The notes: generated by a model not told the origin, from the sequence alone. 18,259 nt of DNA from Phoronis ovalis (GCA_028565635.1 JAOXYB010018494.1:1-18259), one strand, 5' to 3'; shown: positions 10,001 through 18,148, counted from the first letter of the stretch. Program-made: numbers and translations.

Positions 10001-13000
10001 GTCTTGAGAAATAAAATAAGAATCAAAGCAGTTTTTTGAGTACATAAGGGATCATCTCGAAAGTTATCGCAATGACCGCAAACGTATAGTGTTTCGTATA
10101 GGAATTACCCCCAACCCCCCTTGGTCAAACGTAGAGGTGTTAGTGAGATTTGGATGTCACGCAGATGTAAAAATTGACAACCAATTTCAAGAGCGAAATC
10201 AAGGCTGTCAGACACTTTTTCAAAAGGCAGATGCGAGAGAAAAATATCAGTTCAGTAATCAAAAAGGTTGCTAAAACGTCTCCGTGCTGCCAGCAAAAAA
10301 GTTGACAAGCAAAAAAAAAATAAAAAAGGTCATTTCCACTCCTATTGTAAACAATACGCCCAGAATAAGTGCCGTAAACAAAAGAAAAATGGTTTCTGTT
10401 CCAAAGGGGGGTGGTTCTTTCAAGCCTGAAATAGAAGTAAAGAAGTGTCACAGTACTCCAGTAGTGTTCTGTTTATTTTGTGTCATCCTGTAGTTCATCA
10501 AATTTGGCCATATTTGAATATTTACCAAGTTATTTTTATTTATGTCAGTGCAATGAGACAAGCGTATCTACAGAGTGGAGGGAATGACCCGGCTGTTCTT
10601 GCCCAGATGAACATGATGTTAACCGAGGCTCAAGCTGTAGAAACTAGTGGTGCAAACAAACCAAGGAGAAAAGGTTCGGTGACGTGCAAAGATAAATAAT
10701 TTTGAGTTACTGTAGTACTTTGTTTGTTCAACGACATTTACAAATAATACTATTGTATTATGCTAGTAAAAGGACTTTTATCCTTCTTCTTAGGTTTCTA
10801 ATACCTCTGTCTATCTTTTATAAACTCTGCCACTTCAAGTCTATATAGTCAACAGTTCATTAACTCCGTTTCTCTTAGTTATATTGTCATATTAGCCATG
10901 TTGTCGGCATGTGTTTGTTTGTAATATAAGGTATAATGCAAGCTGAAATTCTCAAAATTATATCATACATGCAATACTATGATGCTTTCTTTCCAGAGAA
11001 ACCTAGTCATGACAGTTTGGGCACTTTGAATCAACAAATCATGGCTTTCGAGCTTGAAAATCAACGCCTTCAGAGAGATTTACTACTCCAGCAAATGAAG
11101 CAACAACCTGCTGTACACAGTGGACACAGGAGTAGCAGTCGACGTGAGAATGGTGAATATTTCCTTGTATAATACAATGTGCGATAATCAATTTTGGAAC
11201 TTTGTCCTACAAGAGGATTTTAAATCACACTACCTTGCATAATAACTCTGGCTTAGTCTAGACATCATACTATCAATTTTGTGATGCATATGTATATATA
11301 TTCACAGCTAGTGAAAATGCTTGTTTTAATTTGTGAGCATGTGTTTTCCATGTTTAATATGGTCGTGGATTGGATGAAATGTCAGTACAGGTCAATTTTG
11401 CAGCAATATTCAAGTGTTTTGCGGGAAATACCTGTGTGGAAATAGCAATAAAGTCAGCTCAAAGGTTTTAAAGGCACATGAAGGGCACATTTTTTTTGGA
11501 TTTCATTCTTTATGTCTTTTTTTTTATCATGTCTTTTAGATGATGACATTGACAGAGAAATAAAGAAGTTACAGAGGAATCATCTGCGACAAATGACACA
11601 AATTCAACAAGAAATGGAATTGTTGAAACAGAAAGCTAATTTAGAAAAGTATAAAAGAGAACTCCTGGGAGAGCCTGAACCAGGAGTCCAACAGAGTCCA
11701 AGGAGGGTAATAGACCAATAATTATAATTTACTTAATCCATATATCTACAAAATTGAGATTATTAGCATCAGTAGTTAATTCATCAAAACAAATCTTGAT
11801 ATTGCTAGATATCGATTGGGTGGATCAACATAACCTGGATCTGACTCCATGTGATGTTAGAACTTTGATAAAGGACACAATTATGTTAGTTGTATTAAAT
11901 AGTGCCAATAACTTTGCCGTGTGTTTGTTTGGTGTCTATAAATTCAAAATTATATTGATAACTTGATTGTCACTTGCAGTTTATATTACCGCTATCTTAC
12001 AGTAGGATTCCGAGTTATGCTCTCTTCCAATAAAAAGTACTAAATACTGGTTTGTGACAGTTACTCAGATTTTTCTGACGTCATCAGCTTAATCTGTTAG
12101 GGAATCGCTAAGGAATCACAGATTCCCAAATTCTGTACAATTCTAAAACGCGACGTAAATCATTTCTGCAACGCGAAATGTTATAAATACACGAGCACAG
12201 TTTGACATTTAGTGACCATTCAGCCTATTCAGGTACTTGAATGTATTTAGAGGGAAAGGGGAAAACTTATTTTCCTACAGGTGTAAAAGGGTCATATTGT
12301 ATTCATTAAATTTAAGTTCGGTCCATGCAATGTGAAAAACGTTATGTTTTATTTTCATGTTTTAGGGTTGCAATAATTTTATTTATGCAACTAGATTATA
12401 ATTTTTTTACTTCTGTGCAATGAGAGTGAACCCTTTCCCCTACCCCCTCCATTTCCTCTCGGATACAGTAATTTACAGAACAAAAGTGTAGGTAACTCTC
12501 CTGGAGTATACTCTAACCATTCTGTACTGTAACCATATAATTATCTTCTTAAGAGTGTAGACTGTGATAGACTGTGTACAATCTGCTTGTGAATAGTTAT
12601 TATTATTGAGGTGGGAAAGGGTCGTATTACTTTCATGACCCACGATTGTAGTCAGTACCCTCCCATTTCCCTCCTCAATGTCCCATCACAACATTTCTGA
12701 TGTCATTTTATTGCATCACAAACCGGTGTTTTGTATATACGGGAGAGCATAACTCGGAAGCCTACTGTAAATGGTTGGACAAGAACTAAGGCTAGTACTA
12801 TCATAGTACAAACATAAATTAAAAGGGATCATGTTTTGTACAACACAAAAATAACACCTGTTGGTAAATTCAGTATGCTTTTTTAGGCTCCTTTTGATAA
12901 TGGTGCTGTTGAGTTACCGTATCTGATGCATAACAGGATGGCTGGACCTACAGTAGATACAGAGCAATTGGTGCCAGCACCTTATGATCCAAAGTGAGTG

Positions 13001-16000
13001 TTTAAGTAAGATCTTTGGTGCATTATATGTTATTGTTTCCGGATAAGAACAATGGATTCATATTTGACATTGTGACACATTGTTTCACTTTGTAGCATAT
13101 TAAAAATTGGCCTCTTTGCAATCATTCGTTGGACTATTATTTTTAATTAGACTTTAGTCCAGATAAGGATTTTGCTAGTCTGTCATTCTGTTACTACACA
13201 GATCTCACCACTGAAAAACTCAAAAGAGCAGGAGAATAAGTAAAAGGTTGGAAATTTTTGTTTTGATTTAACATTGATATTTATTTGTTGCTTATTACGA
13301 TAATATACCAAACTTGTAAAAATGTGTATACAGTTATTTTCAATCTTTCAGTTCTGGATTTGTTATCTTCTATGATTTTATGAGTGGATTAGATGCAACC
13401 ACAAAGTCTTGCCGTCTCATAGTTGGTTTATACAATAAAATAGCTGAGCTAGGAGAACCTACCATTCTACCAACTGTGTTTACTGAACCGTCAAAAATAG
13501 ATAGGTATCCTGCGTGCAATATGGCACTAATTGGTGCCAAGCAACCTGTTCCAAAGTAAGTTACTGTTATTGACAACTGTTGCATTAGATTTCATTGATT
13601 TATGCATTTGACATACGTGTCTGAAAATACCAATGTAACATAGTCTGAATGTTAAAATTTCAGAAAACATTAATTTTGTTTGAAAAATGTAATACAGATT
13701 CTTAAAGATGGCTACCAGTAGCACATAAACTTCTTAATTGCATAATTGCAACTTGTCAAATGTTTTTTTAGCTTAAGTTAAAGAAATTATAAGTTGTTAT
13801 TTTAACTTTTTAGATGTCCACCAGCTCATGACCTTTGCATGGTTGCAGAGGTACAGATCTCAGGGGAAACAGTGTATGATCCAAAACGTTTAAGTACAAA
13901 AGCATGGGTTAAAATGGATTTGTTTGATGAGCATCATAGGGTCCTAAGTGGACGATGGAAAATACCACTTAGGATGCCACCAATTCAACCTAATATCCCC
14001 AGCAGTGATTTGAATAGTATCCCACAGGTTAGTATGTATTTTTTTATTGTGTAATGATAAACAGATTTTGAATGAGGCTAATGCGATATAGGTTTTATAA
14101 TAATTTTAAAGTACTTTAAGTGGCATTGTCTTCTAGGGTTATACATGGGTCTATAAATTATGAGCATGTCACTATGTCATCCTGTAGTGTGTTGAATATT
14201 CCCTTGTATATCCCTAAAAGGTGAAAAATACGATTTGTGTTAGTTGCTCAATATTTGCCTAGTAAGTGTTGCCTGTCATTGATCGTAACGGTTTTTACCC
14301 ACATTTACCCCTTCATACCATCATCATGAAAAATATTAAAGAGCAGAAATTAACAAAACATTACTTCGCTCATCTTATATCTTAAAAAAGCAAACAAAAT
14401 CATGCAGAGTATAGGCAACAAACAGTTACTTCCAGGCCACTTGTCCTTAATGCATATCTCCGGTGGAAAGGTTTCTGGTTGAAAAATCTAGTGAATTCTC
14501 CATCACTGTCATCTATGACTATGTATCATACAACATGAATGGCTTTGTTGCATCTTTATGGTAATAGCTATTATAATTTACTTTTTGTCTTTCAGTTTGG
14601 TATGGCAGAATTGTACCTGCGTATTGTGAATGCTCGAGATGCATATTATCAGTCTCGGATTAACATCTCAGCGCATAACTGCCACTTATATCACTACCCT
14701 GCCCAGGTAGGTGTGTCAAATGAACGCCAATACATGTACAAAATATTGTCACATTTGTAAATGGTGCTTTACACTGTTGTTATGTTATTAGTTAGTTATG
14801 ATTCATTTGGTGATTTCTTAAACAATGATTCAATTCTTTTTGGAATGTATCTTCACTGATTTACATGACAACTGTTTCATTATTCCTAAATGACGAATGA
14901 TAAAACCAATGCTGATATATTTGTACTGTGTTGCTGTTAGATATTATTTACTGCAATGTTATCTAAAAGTTTCTTTTAAAAAATTACAAATAAATTCGAA
15001 AGTCCATTTCCTCATTTTCTTTTGCATAATTTATCATAGAGAATTCATGTGTCTTTTGAGAGCAGTGAAACATTTCTTGTTTATATGCAACTAATGATAT
15101 CTAAGCTGTGGTTATGTATATAACTGACTCTATCTATTTATTTGTTTTAGCGCTCGATGAATCGTGTACTGCATCCTGCTACTTCTACCCAATACATCCC
15201 TCCTCCCCCTTCTGCTTCCCCCATGTCTTCCCCCATGGAGTCCCAGTACTCCCCATACAGGTAGGGCTCCTCAAACTGAAAGTTAAATTTAACGTCTGTA
15301 GATTGTTTTGCACTGCAGCATTTTGATAAAAATCCCACATATAGCTATCTCCCATCAGTTTTCCATTAAATCTGACAAAAGTACACTAAATCAAATAAAT
15401 ATATATATTTTTTAAATTGAATAATATATAATTTTTAGCAAAATTCAAAAACAGTTTACGTTTCCTAAATCATTAGCACTTTAAAGTAATGAAAAATCCT
15501 GAAGTAAAACTCAATCAAAATATTGCCATATTCTTTTGGAGGAAGATGTCAAAACACACCATCAAATTTGATTTGTTTTTTGTTCTGTACTTGACCAAAT
15601 TAATAAATATATAAGAAATTATTTTCATAATAATATTACATCACTTTTTCTGCTATTCACAGATTACTATATAGTTTGTGTATAATCCTTTGTTTATTCA
15701 CACATTACAACAAATAAATCCCAGTACATTTTCCTGTAGTTATTACTGTACTGTTATATATGAGCAGGAGGAGGGGTGAATTATCAACTAAATGCTCTCT
15801 AGCTCTGTGCTTCATTGCTTAATATGGAGGTGGTGGTAATGACTAAAATATTAAATTTAAATTGTTGTTTGTGATTGGCATTAAAATTCCTTCGTCAATT
15901 CCACTATCATTTTAAATTTCATTAAACTTTATAACACAGTCCACGTAACCTTTCCAAAACATAAATTTGTCTTATTCAATTCTGAATACTTTGTTAATTC

Positions 16001-18089
16001 CATGGTTGTTTTATTTAATACTTTTAACATAATGGTGATGGTGAATTTGGTAGAAATAACTTTAATTAATAAAGTAGCTTCACTCTCAAAACATCATAGT
16101 ATAAAACAACACCAACAAAATATCACCAAAAACAGTATGCAATAATACAGCACACCTGTGTATATAACCATGTGCTGTTTGGTCTGTGTACCCTAGCTGG
16201 ACTGTGTACCCTGTGAGTGTTCTGTAGCATTTATTAGTTGCTATGTTTGTCACGTTCTGTGCTCCAGTTTCTTTCTTCTACCTCTGTCAAATGTTTTGAC
16301 TGCTGTCTGAATTGTTAATGGTACTGTACCACACTGGAATGGATTTAACTTCAGGGTAAATTATAATAAAACATTTTCATTGGATGAAGGGTGGTTGTGG
16401 GCTGATGCCAAAGCTTTGGTATAGGGTGTTACAAATGTTTTTGAATTGGCAATAATAAAGGTTAAGGTATACATGAAGTCTTAAAGCTGATGGTTGTTGC
16501 TTCACTGTATGTAACACTGTGAAATGATAGCATTATGGGATGTTTCATAATGCTGTAGTGTTGTTTTTGTATGCACAGTAGTATTGTATGAGATTATTTT
16601 AGTTAGCAAGGTATAATGCTGTTTATCTGATTCGTTCTGTCTAAAACATTTTATCTCCCTAAGACAATAACAAGACATTTAAATGCTGACTAAATCATTT
16701 GTGTTCAGGTAATTGGACCTTGGATTAGATTATCACTTGTCTAGCTATCTGTTCTGTTCCGTTACGTAAATCAACTTTCTTTTTTGCATTGTTATATCAA
16801 GGGCAATAGGTCTAGCATATAAAGAATTATTATAGTTTTATTATTTTTTACTTCCTATTTAGTCTTTTACTGACATGTACATAGCCTTTTCCGCGATTTC
16901 ATATGCAAAGTTGCGGTAATGTCATGAAACACACAAACATATTTCCTGCTTTAATAAAATTCTGGAAAAACGCAAAGTAGCGTACTGTTTCCCGCTTTAT
17001 ACTGTCTATTGATAATAGAACGGGGTAAACACCTCCAGAATTTTGGATTCTGATTTGCCACTTCCCACTAGCACAAATTTTACATTTGAACCCGGTGATT
17101 TCTATTATATGTATGAATCTACCGGTGCAAAACTTTCCAGAATATAGAGTATTTTCTATTCTACACCGGAGAAATTTTTTGCCGATTTTCGTTTAGTGTC
17201 CCATCTTTAGTTCCTCTGGTGGGCCACAGGAGGTCGCTTTGTGAACAAGATAAAGTTTCGAATATGAGTTTTGAGTAGTAAATGTTACCAAGTGCTCATT
17301 TATAAATGCATTTGACACAATTGAATAAATTTAAGACTACCTGTTAATAAAGATAAAAAATTAAAAGAGCTTGATTGCATTTTTAAGGCAAAAATTAAAC
17401 TTTGAGGATTTGGCGATTTTCTCTTCACATACTGCGTCTTACTGAAGTTGTTTCAAATGTTTATCTTGTTTGTACAGCAAATATACTATCAAAAGTTTTT
17501 TGTCAATCAAAATATTCTGTTTTCCATTGTTATAATTCTCAACAATCTACGTAACCTCGAACAACTATGACATCATTCATTTCCTGCCCTGTGGAACATC
17601 ATCGGCGAAAGAAAAGTGATAAACTTACCCAGCTCTTTTTTTTCACTTTTTGTGTTTTGTAATGTTTCGCGTGGTATTATATATGTTAAAGTGTAGTGCG
17701 GAAATTGTAGTGCATGACGTACCATTTAGAAACTTTCTGTAGAATTTTTTTAGCTACTGTTAATTGAAATATAACCATTATTTACTTTCTTATTATGTGC
17801 TAGACCTATTGCCTATGGTTATATATCATCCTGTTATCTTATAATTAAAAAGTTTAAGATTTTTATCTTTTTGCTACCAATGGATGTTATGTACTGCAAG
17901 CAATACCTTAAACCCATTAAAATGGAAAATTACACAAATTTAATTTAATTTAATTTTTTTTCATATTTTTATAGAGAAATTATTCCGGGCAGGTCCCATA
18001 CTCTTGGCTTCCAGGTGGTGAACGTGAAGAACGCAGACCCTGGGGAAGGCAAAGTGCGTCTGACAGTGTATTATAGCAGTAGTGGGAAG
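861..18089 (+). CDS. CCDC17: CCDC17-like protein, 16 exons, 3' end outside the window
   Basis: The coding exons are 861-1052, 2612-2644, 3982-4140, 4403-4531, 7348-7483, 8563-8722, 9233-9301, 10549-10673, 10997-11152, 11540-11706, 12887-12993, 13352-13555, 13814-14027, 14596-14706, 15151-15260 and 17975-18089. All junctions are GT-AG and the phases agree throughout, giving about 729 codons. Order of parts: a C2HC zinc finger (C9, C12, H25, C30); coiled-coil stretches (about 76-150, 190-268, 340-430); the signature YLQSGGNDP at about 299-307; and a conserved C-terminal core (GFVIFYDF about 480-487, KAWVKMDLFD about 575-584, RVLSGRW about 588-594, LYLRIVNARDA about 623-633). This order and these motifs match vertebrate CCDC17 as I remember it. 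The family is poorly characterised; a cytoskeletal or ciliary role would be a guess. The start at 861 has A at -3 and G at +4, and an in-frame stop upstream. The second ATG at 867 is an alternative start. Exon 16 ends in phase 0, so translation continues beyond the window. Confidence 0.9.
1053..2611. other. Intron 1
   Basis: AT-rich intron of 1559 bp. It has a strong donor (GTAAGT) and a pyrimidine-rich acceptor (CATTTTTTTAG). I see no exon, RNA gene or mobile element inside it. Confidence 0.6.
2612..2644 (+). CDS. CCDC17: CCDC17 exon 2: 33-nt microexon
   Basis: It encodes 11 residues, PSTDVGFGDIK, in phase 0 on both sides, so it can be included or skipped without a frameshift. Its splice sites are good: a T-rich tract then TAG at the left, and AAG|GTAAGG at the right. 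Support rests on the splice sites and phase, because the peptide is too short to recognise by family resemblance. Confidence 0.65.
2645..3981. other. Intron 2
   Basis: AT-rich intron of 1337 bp. A long open stretch at 3419-3772 is not coding-like. A short acceptor-bounded segment at 3691-3735 was considered as an exon and rejected. A GTAGTAGTAGTAG-type triplet run lies near 3336-3348. Nothing else stands out. Confidence 0.5.
3982..4140 (+). CDS. CCDC17: CCDC17 exon 3: first coiled-coil segment
   Basis: The exon encodes about 53 residues (about 76-128), starting QLQLLKNQKSR and rich in K, R, E, D and L with coiled-coil spacing. The donor CAG|GTGAGC at 4141 is strong. The acceptor is less certain: TACAG ending at 3981 is preferred for its CAG, but AAAG ending at 3975 and CTACAG ending at 3990 are also in frame. 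The exon could therefore be two codons longer or three shorter. Confidence 0.8.
4403..4531 (+). CDS. CCDC17: CCDC17 exon 4: coiled coil ending in a Ser-rich stretch
   Basis: The exon encodes 43 residues (about 129-171): YIRLRERENAIHDMLEKFE, then a Ser/Asn-rich tail. The acceptor is TTCATTTTTTAG and the donor GAC|GTAAGT. Phase is 0 on both sides. The short intron 3 (4141-4402) contains nothing notable. Confidence 0.88.
6277..6599. mobile_element. MITE-like element with terminal inverted repeats
   Basis: The left end CCCCTGGGGGTACTCAGGT and the right end ACCTTGAGTACCCCCCCGGGG are inverted copies. The inverted similarity extends about 50 bp inward (GGGGGTGTGCAGCCGAG opposite the complement of TTCCGCGGCACATCCCC). 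Both ends abut TTAAA (6272-6276 and 6600-6604), a candidate target-site duplication; because the ends run into GGGG/CCCC, the exact duplication length is ambiguous. The interior is an array of degenerate ~30-bp units and has no ORF. A non-autonomous DNA transposon is the best reading; the superfamily cannot be assigned. Confidence 0.75.
6329..6550. repeat. Degenerate tandem array, TTTGGATT(G/A)CTACCC units
   Basis: TTTGGATT recurs at about 6366, 6397, 6430, 6449, 6479, 6508 and 6538, mostly 29-33 bp apart, and is often followed by GCTACC or ACTACCC. The array fills the interior of the 6277-6599 element. Confidence 0.75.
6623..6636 (-). promoter_or_regulatory. Match to the CTCF core consensus
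   Basis: On the minus strand this reads CCACCAGAGGGCAC. It fits all 14 positions of the degenerate vertebrate consensus CCASYAGRKGGCRS. It lies 24 bp beyond the right end of the 6277-6599 element. This is a sequence match only; occupancy, and whether this organism's CTCF prefers this motif, are unknown. Confidence 0.25.
7348..7483 (+). CDS. CCDC17: CCDC17 exon 5: coiled-coil segment
   Basis: The exon encodes about residues 172-217, starting DDDFTSPRNRIRQTHNN and continuing into a charged helix (KLAESHGKQIRDIHSRNKD). The acceptor is TTTGTTTAG and the donor ATG|GTTAGT. It ends in phase 1; the split codon is completed as Asp by exon 6. Confidence 0.87.
7484..8562. other. Intron 5
   Basis: AT-rich intron of 1079 bp. 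It contains repeat copy B at 7890-8292. No exon is supported outside that element. Confidence 0.6.
7890..8292. mobile_element. Inverted-repeat element, copy B of the upstream repeat
   Basis: The left end GTACTCCAGGGGGGAGCC and the right end CCCCCTGGGTGGAGTAC are inverted copies. The inverted similarity runs on for about 45 bp (AAAGTGGGTACTCATATT opposite the complement of AACATGATTACCACCTTTAT). The interior shares ordered blocks with copy A at 85-355, including AACGCGCATTAC and the CATGTTGTAACATG palindrome near the right end. No transposase-like ORF is seen; the open stretch that overlaps it is incidental. No clear target-site duplication is visible: the ends form palindromic GTAC, which hides the boundary. 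Confidence 0.65.
8563..8722 (+). CDS. CCDC17: CCDC17 exon 6: coiled-coil segment
   Basis: The exon encodes about residues 217-270, including IRRKLEGLGHRP and the helix LLAELREQEQRNQRTLSELK, a strong coiled-coil candidate. The acceptor is TGTTTTTGTAG and the donor AA|GTATGT. Entry is phase 1 and exit is phase 2. Intron 6 (8723-9232, 510 bp) shows nothing notable. Confidence 0.9.
9233..9301 (+). CDS. CCDC17: CCDC17 exon 7: short linker exon
   Basis: The exon encodes 23 residues or so (about 270-293), DQKKDAFPSIPYYGSDSLVA, leading into AEI. It sits between coiled-coil segments. The acceptor is ATTTTTTTCTAG and the donor AAG|GTACTT. Entry and exit are both phase 2. Its last residues join the exon 8 signature, giving LVAEISAMRQAYLQSGG across the junction, which resembles vertebrate CCDC17. 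Confidence 0.88.
9302..10548. other. Intron 7
   Basis: Intron of 1247 bp. The left two thirds is plain AT-rich sequence. The right third contains a distinct, less AT-rich coding-like fragment (10020-10493), listed separately. Confidence 0.6.
10020..10493 (+). pseudogene. Coding-like fragment of unknown origin in intron 7
   Basis: One frame stays open from 10020 to 10490 except for a single TAA at 10272-10274, which is long for DNA this AT-rich. The first part reads RDHLESYRNDRKRIVFRIG, then TPNPPWSNVEVLVRFG. The second part is Lys-rich (KKLTSKKKIKKVISTPIV). There is no in-frame ATG near the left end. Base composition is visibly less AT-rich than the flanks. I do not recognise the family. A decayed transposon ORF, a retrocopy fragment, or an alternative exon are possible. 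The right end may simply be chance extension. Confidence refers to its being former coding sequence. Confidence 0.35.
10549..10673 (+). CDS. CCDC17: CCDC17 exon 8: YLQSGGNDP signature
   Basis: The exon encodes about residues 293-335. It contains AMRQAYLQSGGNDPAVLAQM, one of the segments most similar to vertebrate CCDC17, followed by TEAQAVETSG and a basic PRRK end. The acceptor is TTTATGTCAG and the donor AAG|GTTCGG, a weaker site. The frame enters in phase 2 and leaves in phase 1; the split codon is completed as Glu by exon 9. Confidence 0.9.
10997..11152 (+). CDS. CCDC17: CCDC17 exon 9: Gln-rich coiled coil
   Basis: The exon encodes about residues 335-387: NQQIMAFELENQRLQRDLL followed by LQQMKQQ, a clear heptad-like helix, then a Ser/Arg-rich tail (GHRSSSRREN). 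The acceptor is TTTCTTTCCAG and the donor ATG|GTGAAT. Phase is 1 on both sides. A GTGAGA at 11145 is a competing donor but would break the frame with exon 10. Introns 8 (10674-10996) and 9 (11153-11539) hold nothing recognisable. Confidence 0.88.
11540..11706 (+). CDS. CCDC17: CCDC17 exon 10: last coiled-coil segment
   Basis: The exon encodes about residues 387-442: DIDREIKKLQRNHLRQMTQI, then EMELLKQKANLEKYKRELLG, a strong coiled coil, ending in a Pro-rich linker (EPEPGVQQSPRR). The acceptor is CATGTCTTTTAG and the donor AGG|GTAATA. It ends in phase 0. Confidence 0.9.
12000..12767. mobile_element. Non-autonomous Tc1/mariner-type DNA transposon (MITE)
   Basis: The left end CAGTAGG-A-TTCCGAGTTATGCTCTC and the complement of the right end CAGTAGG-C-TTCCGAGTTATGCTCTC agree at 24 of 25 positions. 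Both ends are flanked by TA (11998-11999 and 12768-12769). TA duplication and termini beginning CAGT are typical of the Tc1/mariner superfamily. Looser inverted similarity continues inward (ACTGGTTTGTGA opposite the complement of TCACAAACCGGT). The interior has no transposase ORF, so mobility would depend on an enzyme encoded elsewhere. It contains a perfect TGACGTCA palindrome at 12076-12083 and internal direct repeats. The close match of the ends suggests a fairly recent insertion. Confidence 0.85.
12281..12636. repeat. Direct repeat pair inside the MITE
   Basis: GTGTAAAAGGGTCATATT (from 12281) and GTGGGAAAGGGTCGTATT (from 12611) match at 15 of 18 positions, with similarity continuing to TTCAT in both. 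Between them an AACCCTTTCCCC stretch (about 12430) is roughly the inverse of GGGAAAGGGG (about 12253). The element's interior is therefore built from rearranged copies of a purine-rich block. Confidence 0.5.
12887..12993 (+). CDS. CCDC17: CCDC17 exon 11: linker into the C-terminal core
   Basis: The exon encodes about residues 443-478: APFDNGAVELPYLMHNRMAG, then TEQLVPAPYDP. The PYDP end, followed by GFVIFYDF in exon 12, matches the start of the conserved C-terminal core of the family as I recall it. The acceptor is GCTTTTTTAG and the donor AA|GTGAGT. It ends in phase 2. Confidence 0.9.
13352..13555 (+). CDS. CCDC17: CCDC17 exon 12: conserved core, GFVIFYDF
   Basis: The exon encodes about residues 478-546. 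It contains GFVIFYDFMSGLD, CRLIVGLYNKIAELGEP and NMALIGAKQPVP, an alternating hydrophobic pattern that suggests a beta-sandwich-like fold. A C2-like fold is my inference, not an established assignment. The acceptor is TTCAATCTTTCAG and the donor AA|GTAAGT. Open frames on the opposite strand here are shadows. Intron 11 (12994-13351, 358 bp) shows no feature. Confidence 0.92.
13814..14027 (+). CDS. CCDC17: CCDC17 exon 13: conserved core, KAWVKMDLFD and RVLSGRW
   Basis: The exon encodes about residues 546-617. The run AEVQISGE, KAWVKMDLFDEHHRVLSGRW, KIPLRMPPI and NSIPQ closely follows the corresponding part of vertebrate CCDC17. This is the strongest single piece of evidence for the gene assignment. 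The acceptor is TTTTTAG and the donor CAG|GTTAGT. It ends in phase 0. Confidence 0.95.
14028..14595. other. Intron 13
   Basis: Intron of 568 bp. I see no exon, repeat or RNA gene in it. Confidence 0.55.
14596..14706 (+). CDS. CCDC17: CCDC17 exon 14: end of the conserved core
   Basis: The exon encodes 37 residues (about 618-654). FGMAELYLRIVNARDAYYQS continues directly from NSIPQ in exon 13, as in vertebrate family members, and is followed by NCHLYHYPAQ. The acceptor is GTCTTTCAG and the donor CAG|GTAGGT. Phase is 0 on both sides. Intron 14 (14707-15150, 444 bp) shows nothing notable. Confidence 0.94.
15151..15260 (+). CDS. CCDC17: CCDC17 exon 15: Pro/Ser-rich linker
   Basis: The exon encodes about residues 655-691, with IPPPPSASPMSSPMESQYSP as its core: low complexity and probably disordered. 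It is much more C-rich than the flanking introns. The acceptor is TATTTGTTTTAG and the donor ACAG|GTAGGG. It ends in phase 2; the split codon becomes Arg with exon 16. Confidence 0.88.
15261..17974. other. Intron 15
   Basis: Intron of 2714 bp. The left part is AT-rich. An 18-bp tandem pair built on CTGTGTACCCT lies at 16181-16216. A stretch at about 16880-17260 has clearly more CpG and GC than the rest (for example CCGCG, ACCCGGTG, CTACCGGTG, CACCGG). It may be a decayed repeat or a regulatory patch. No exon is supported, and the phases of exons 15 and 16 fit without one. Confidence 0.5.
16181..16216. repeat. 18-bp tandem duplication
   Basis: GGTCTGTGTACCCTAGCT is followed directly by GGACTGTGTACCCTGTGA: two units with four differences. 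It is a small local duplication with no apparent function. Confidence 0.6.
17975..18089 (+). CDS. CCDC17: CCDC17 exon 16: C-terminal extension block
   Basis: The exon encodes about residues 691-729: EIIPGRSHTLGFQVVNVKNA, then EGKVRLTVYYSSSGK, a strand-rich pattern after the Pro/Ser linker. Its GC and codon choice (GTG, AAG, CTG) are typical of coding sequence and contrast sharply with the flanking introns. The acceptor is CATATTTTTATAG and the donor AAG|GTAAAC at 18090. It ends in phase 0, so more coding exons must follow beyond the window. Confidence 0.9.
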
Positions 18090-18148
18090 GTAAACTATTT
18101 TCTTGCTATTGGTTGCTCTCTGAAGAATTGTCGGAATGCTCATGTTTT

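Larger units (their letters stand above)
11707..12886. other. Intron 10
   Basis: Intron of 1180 bp. The 768-bp Tc1/mariner-type element at 12000-12767 accounts for most of it. The remaining flanks are AT-rich with no supported feature. Confidence 0.65.

Noticed and set aside
13370-13724. Two open frames on the minus strand over exon 12
   Set aside because: They are the opposite-strand shadow of the conserved exon and its intron, with no independent motif.
14897-15094. 65-codon open frame in intron 14
   Set aside because: Composition is typical of AT-rich noncoding DNA, there is no donor or acceptor pairing, and exons 14 and 15 are already in phase.
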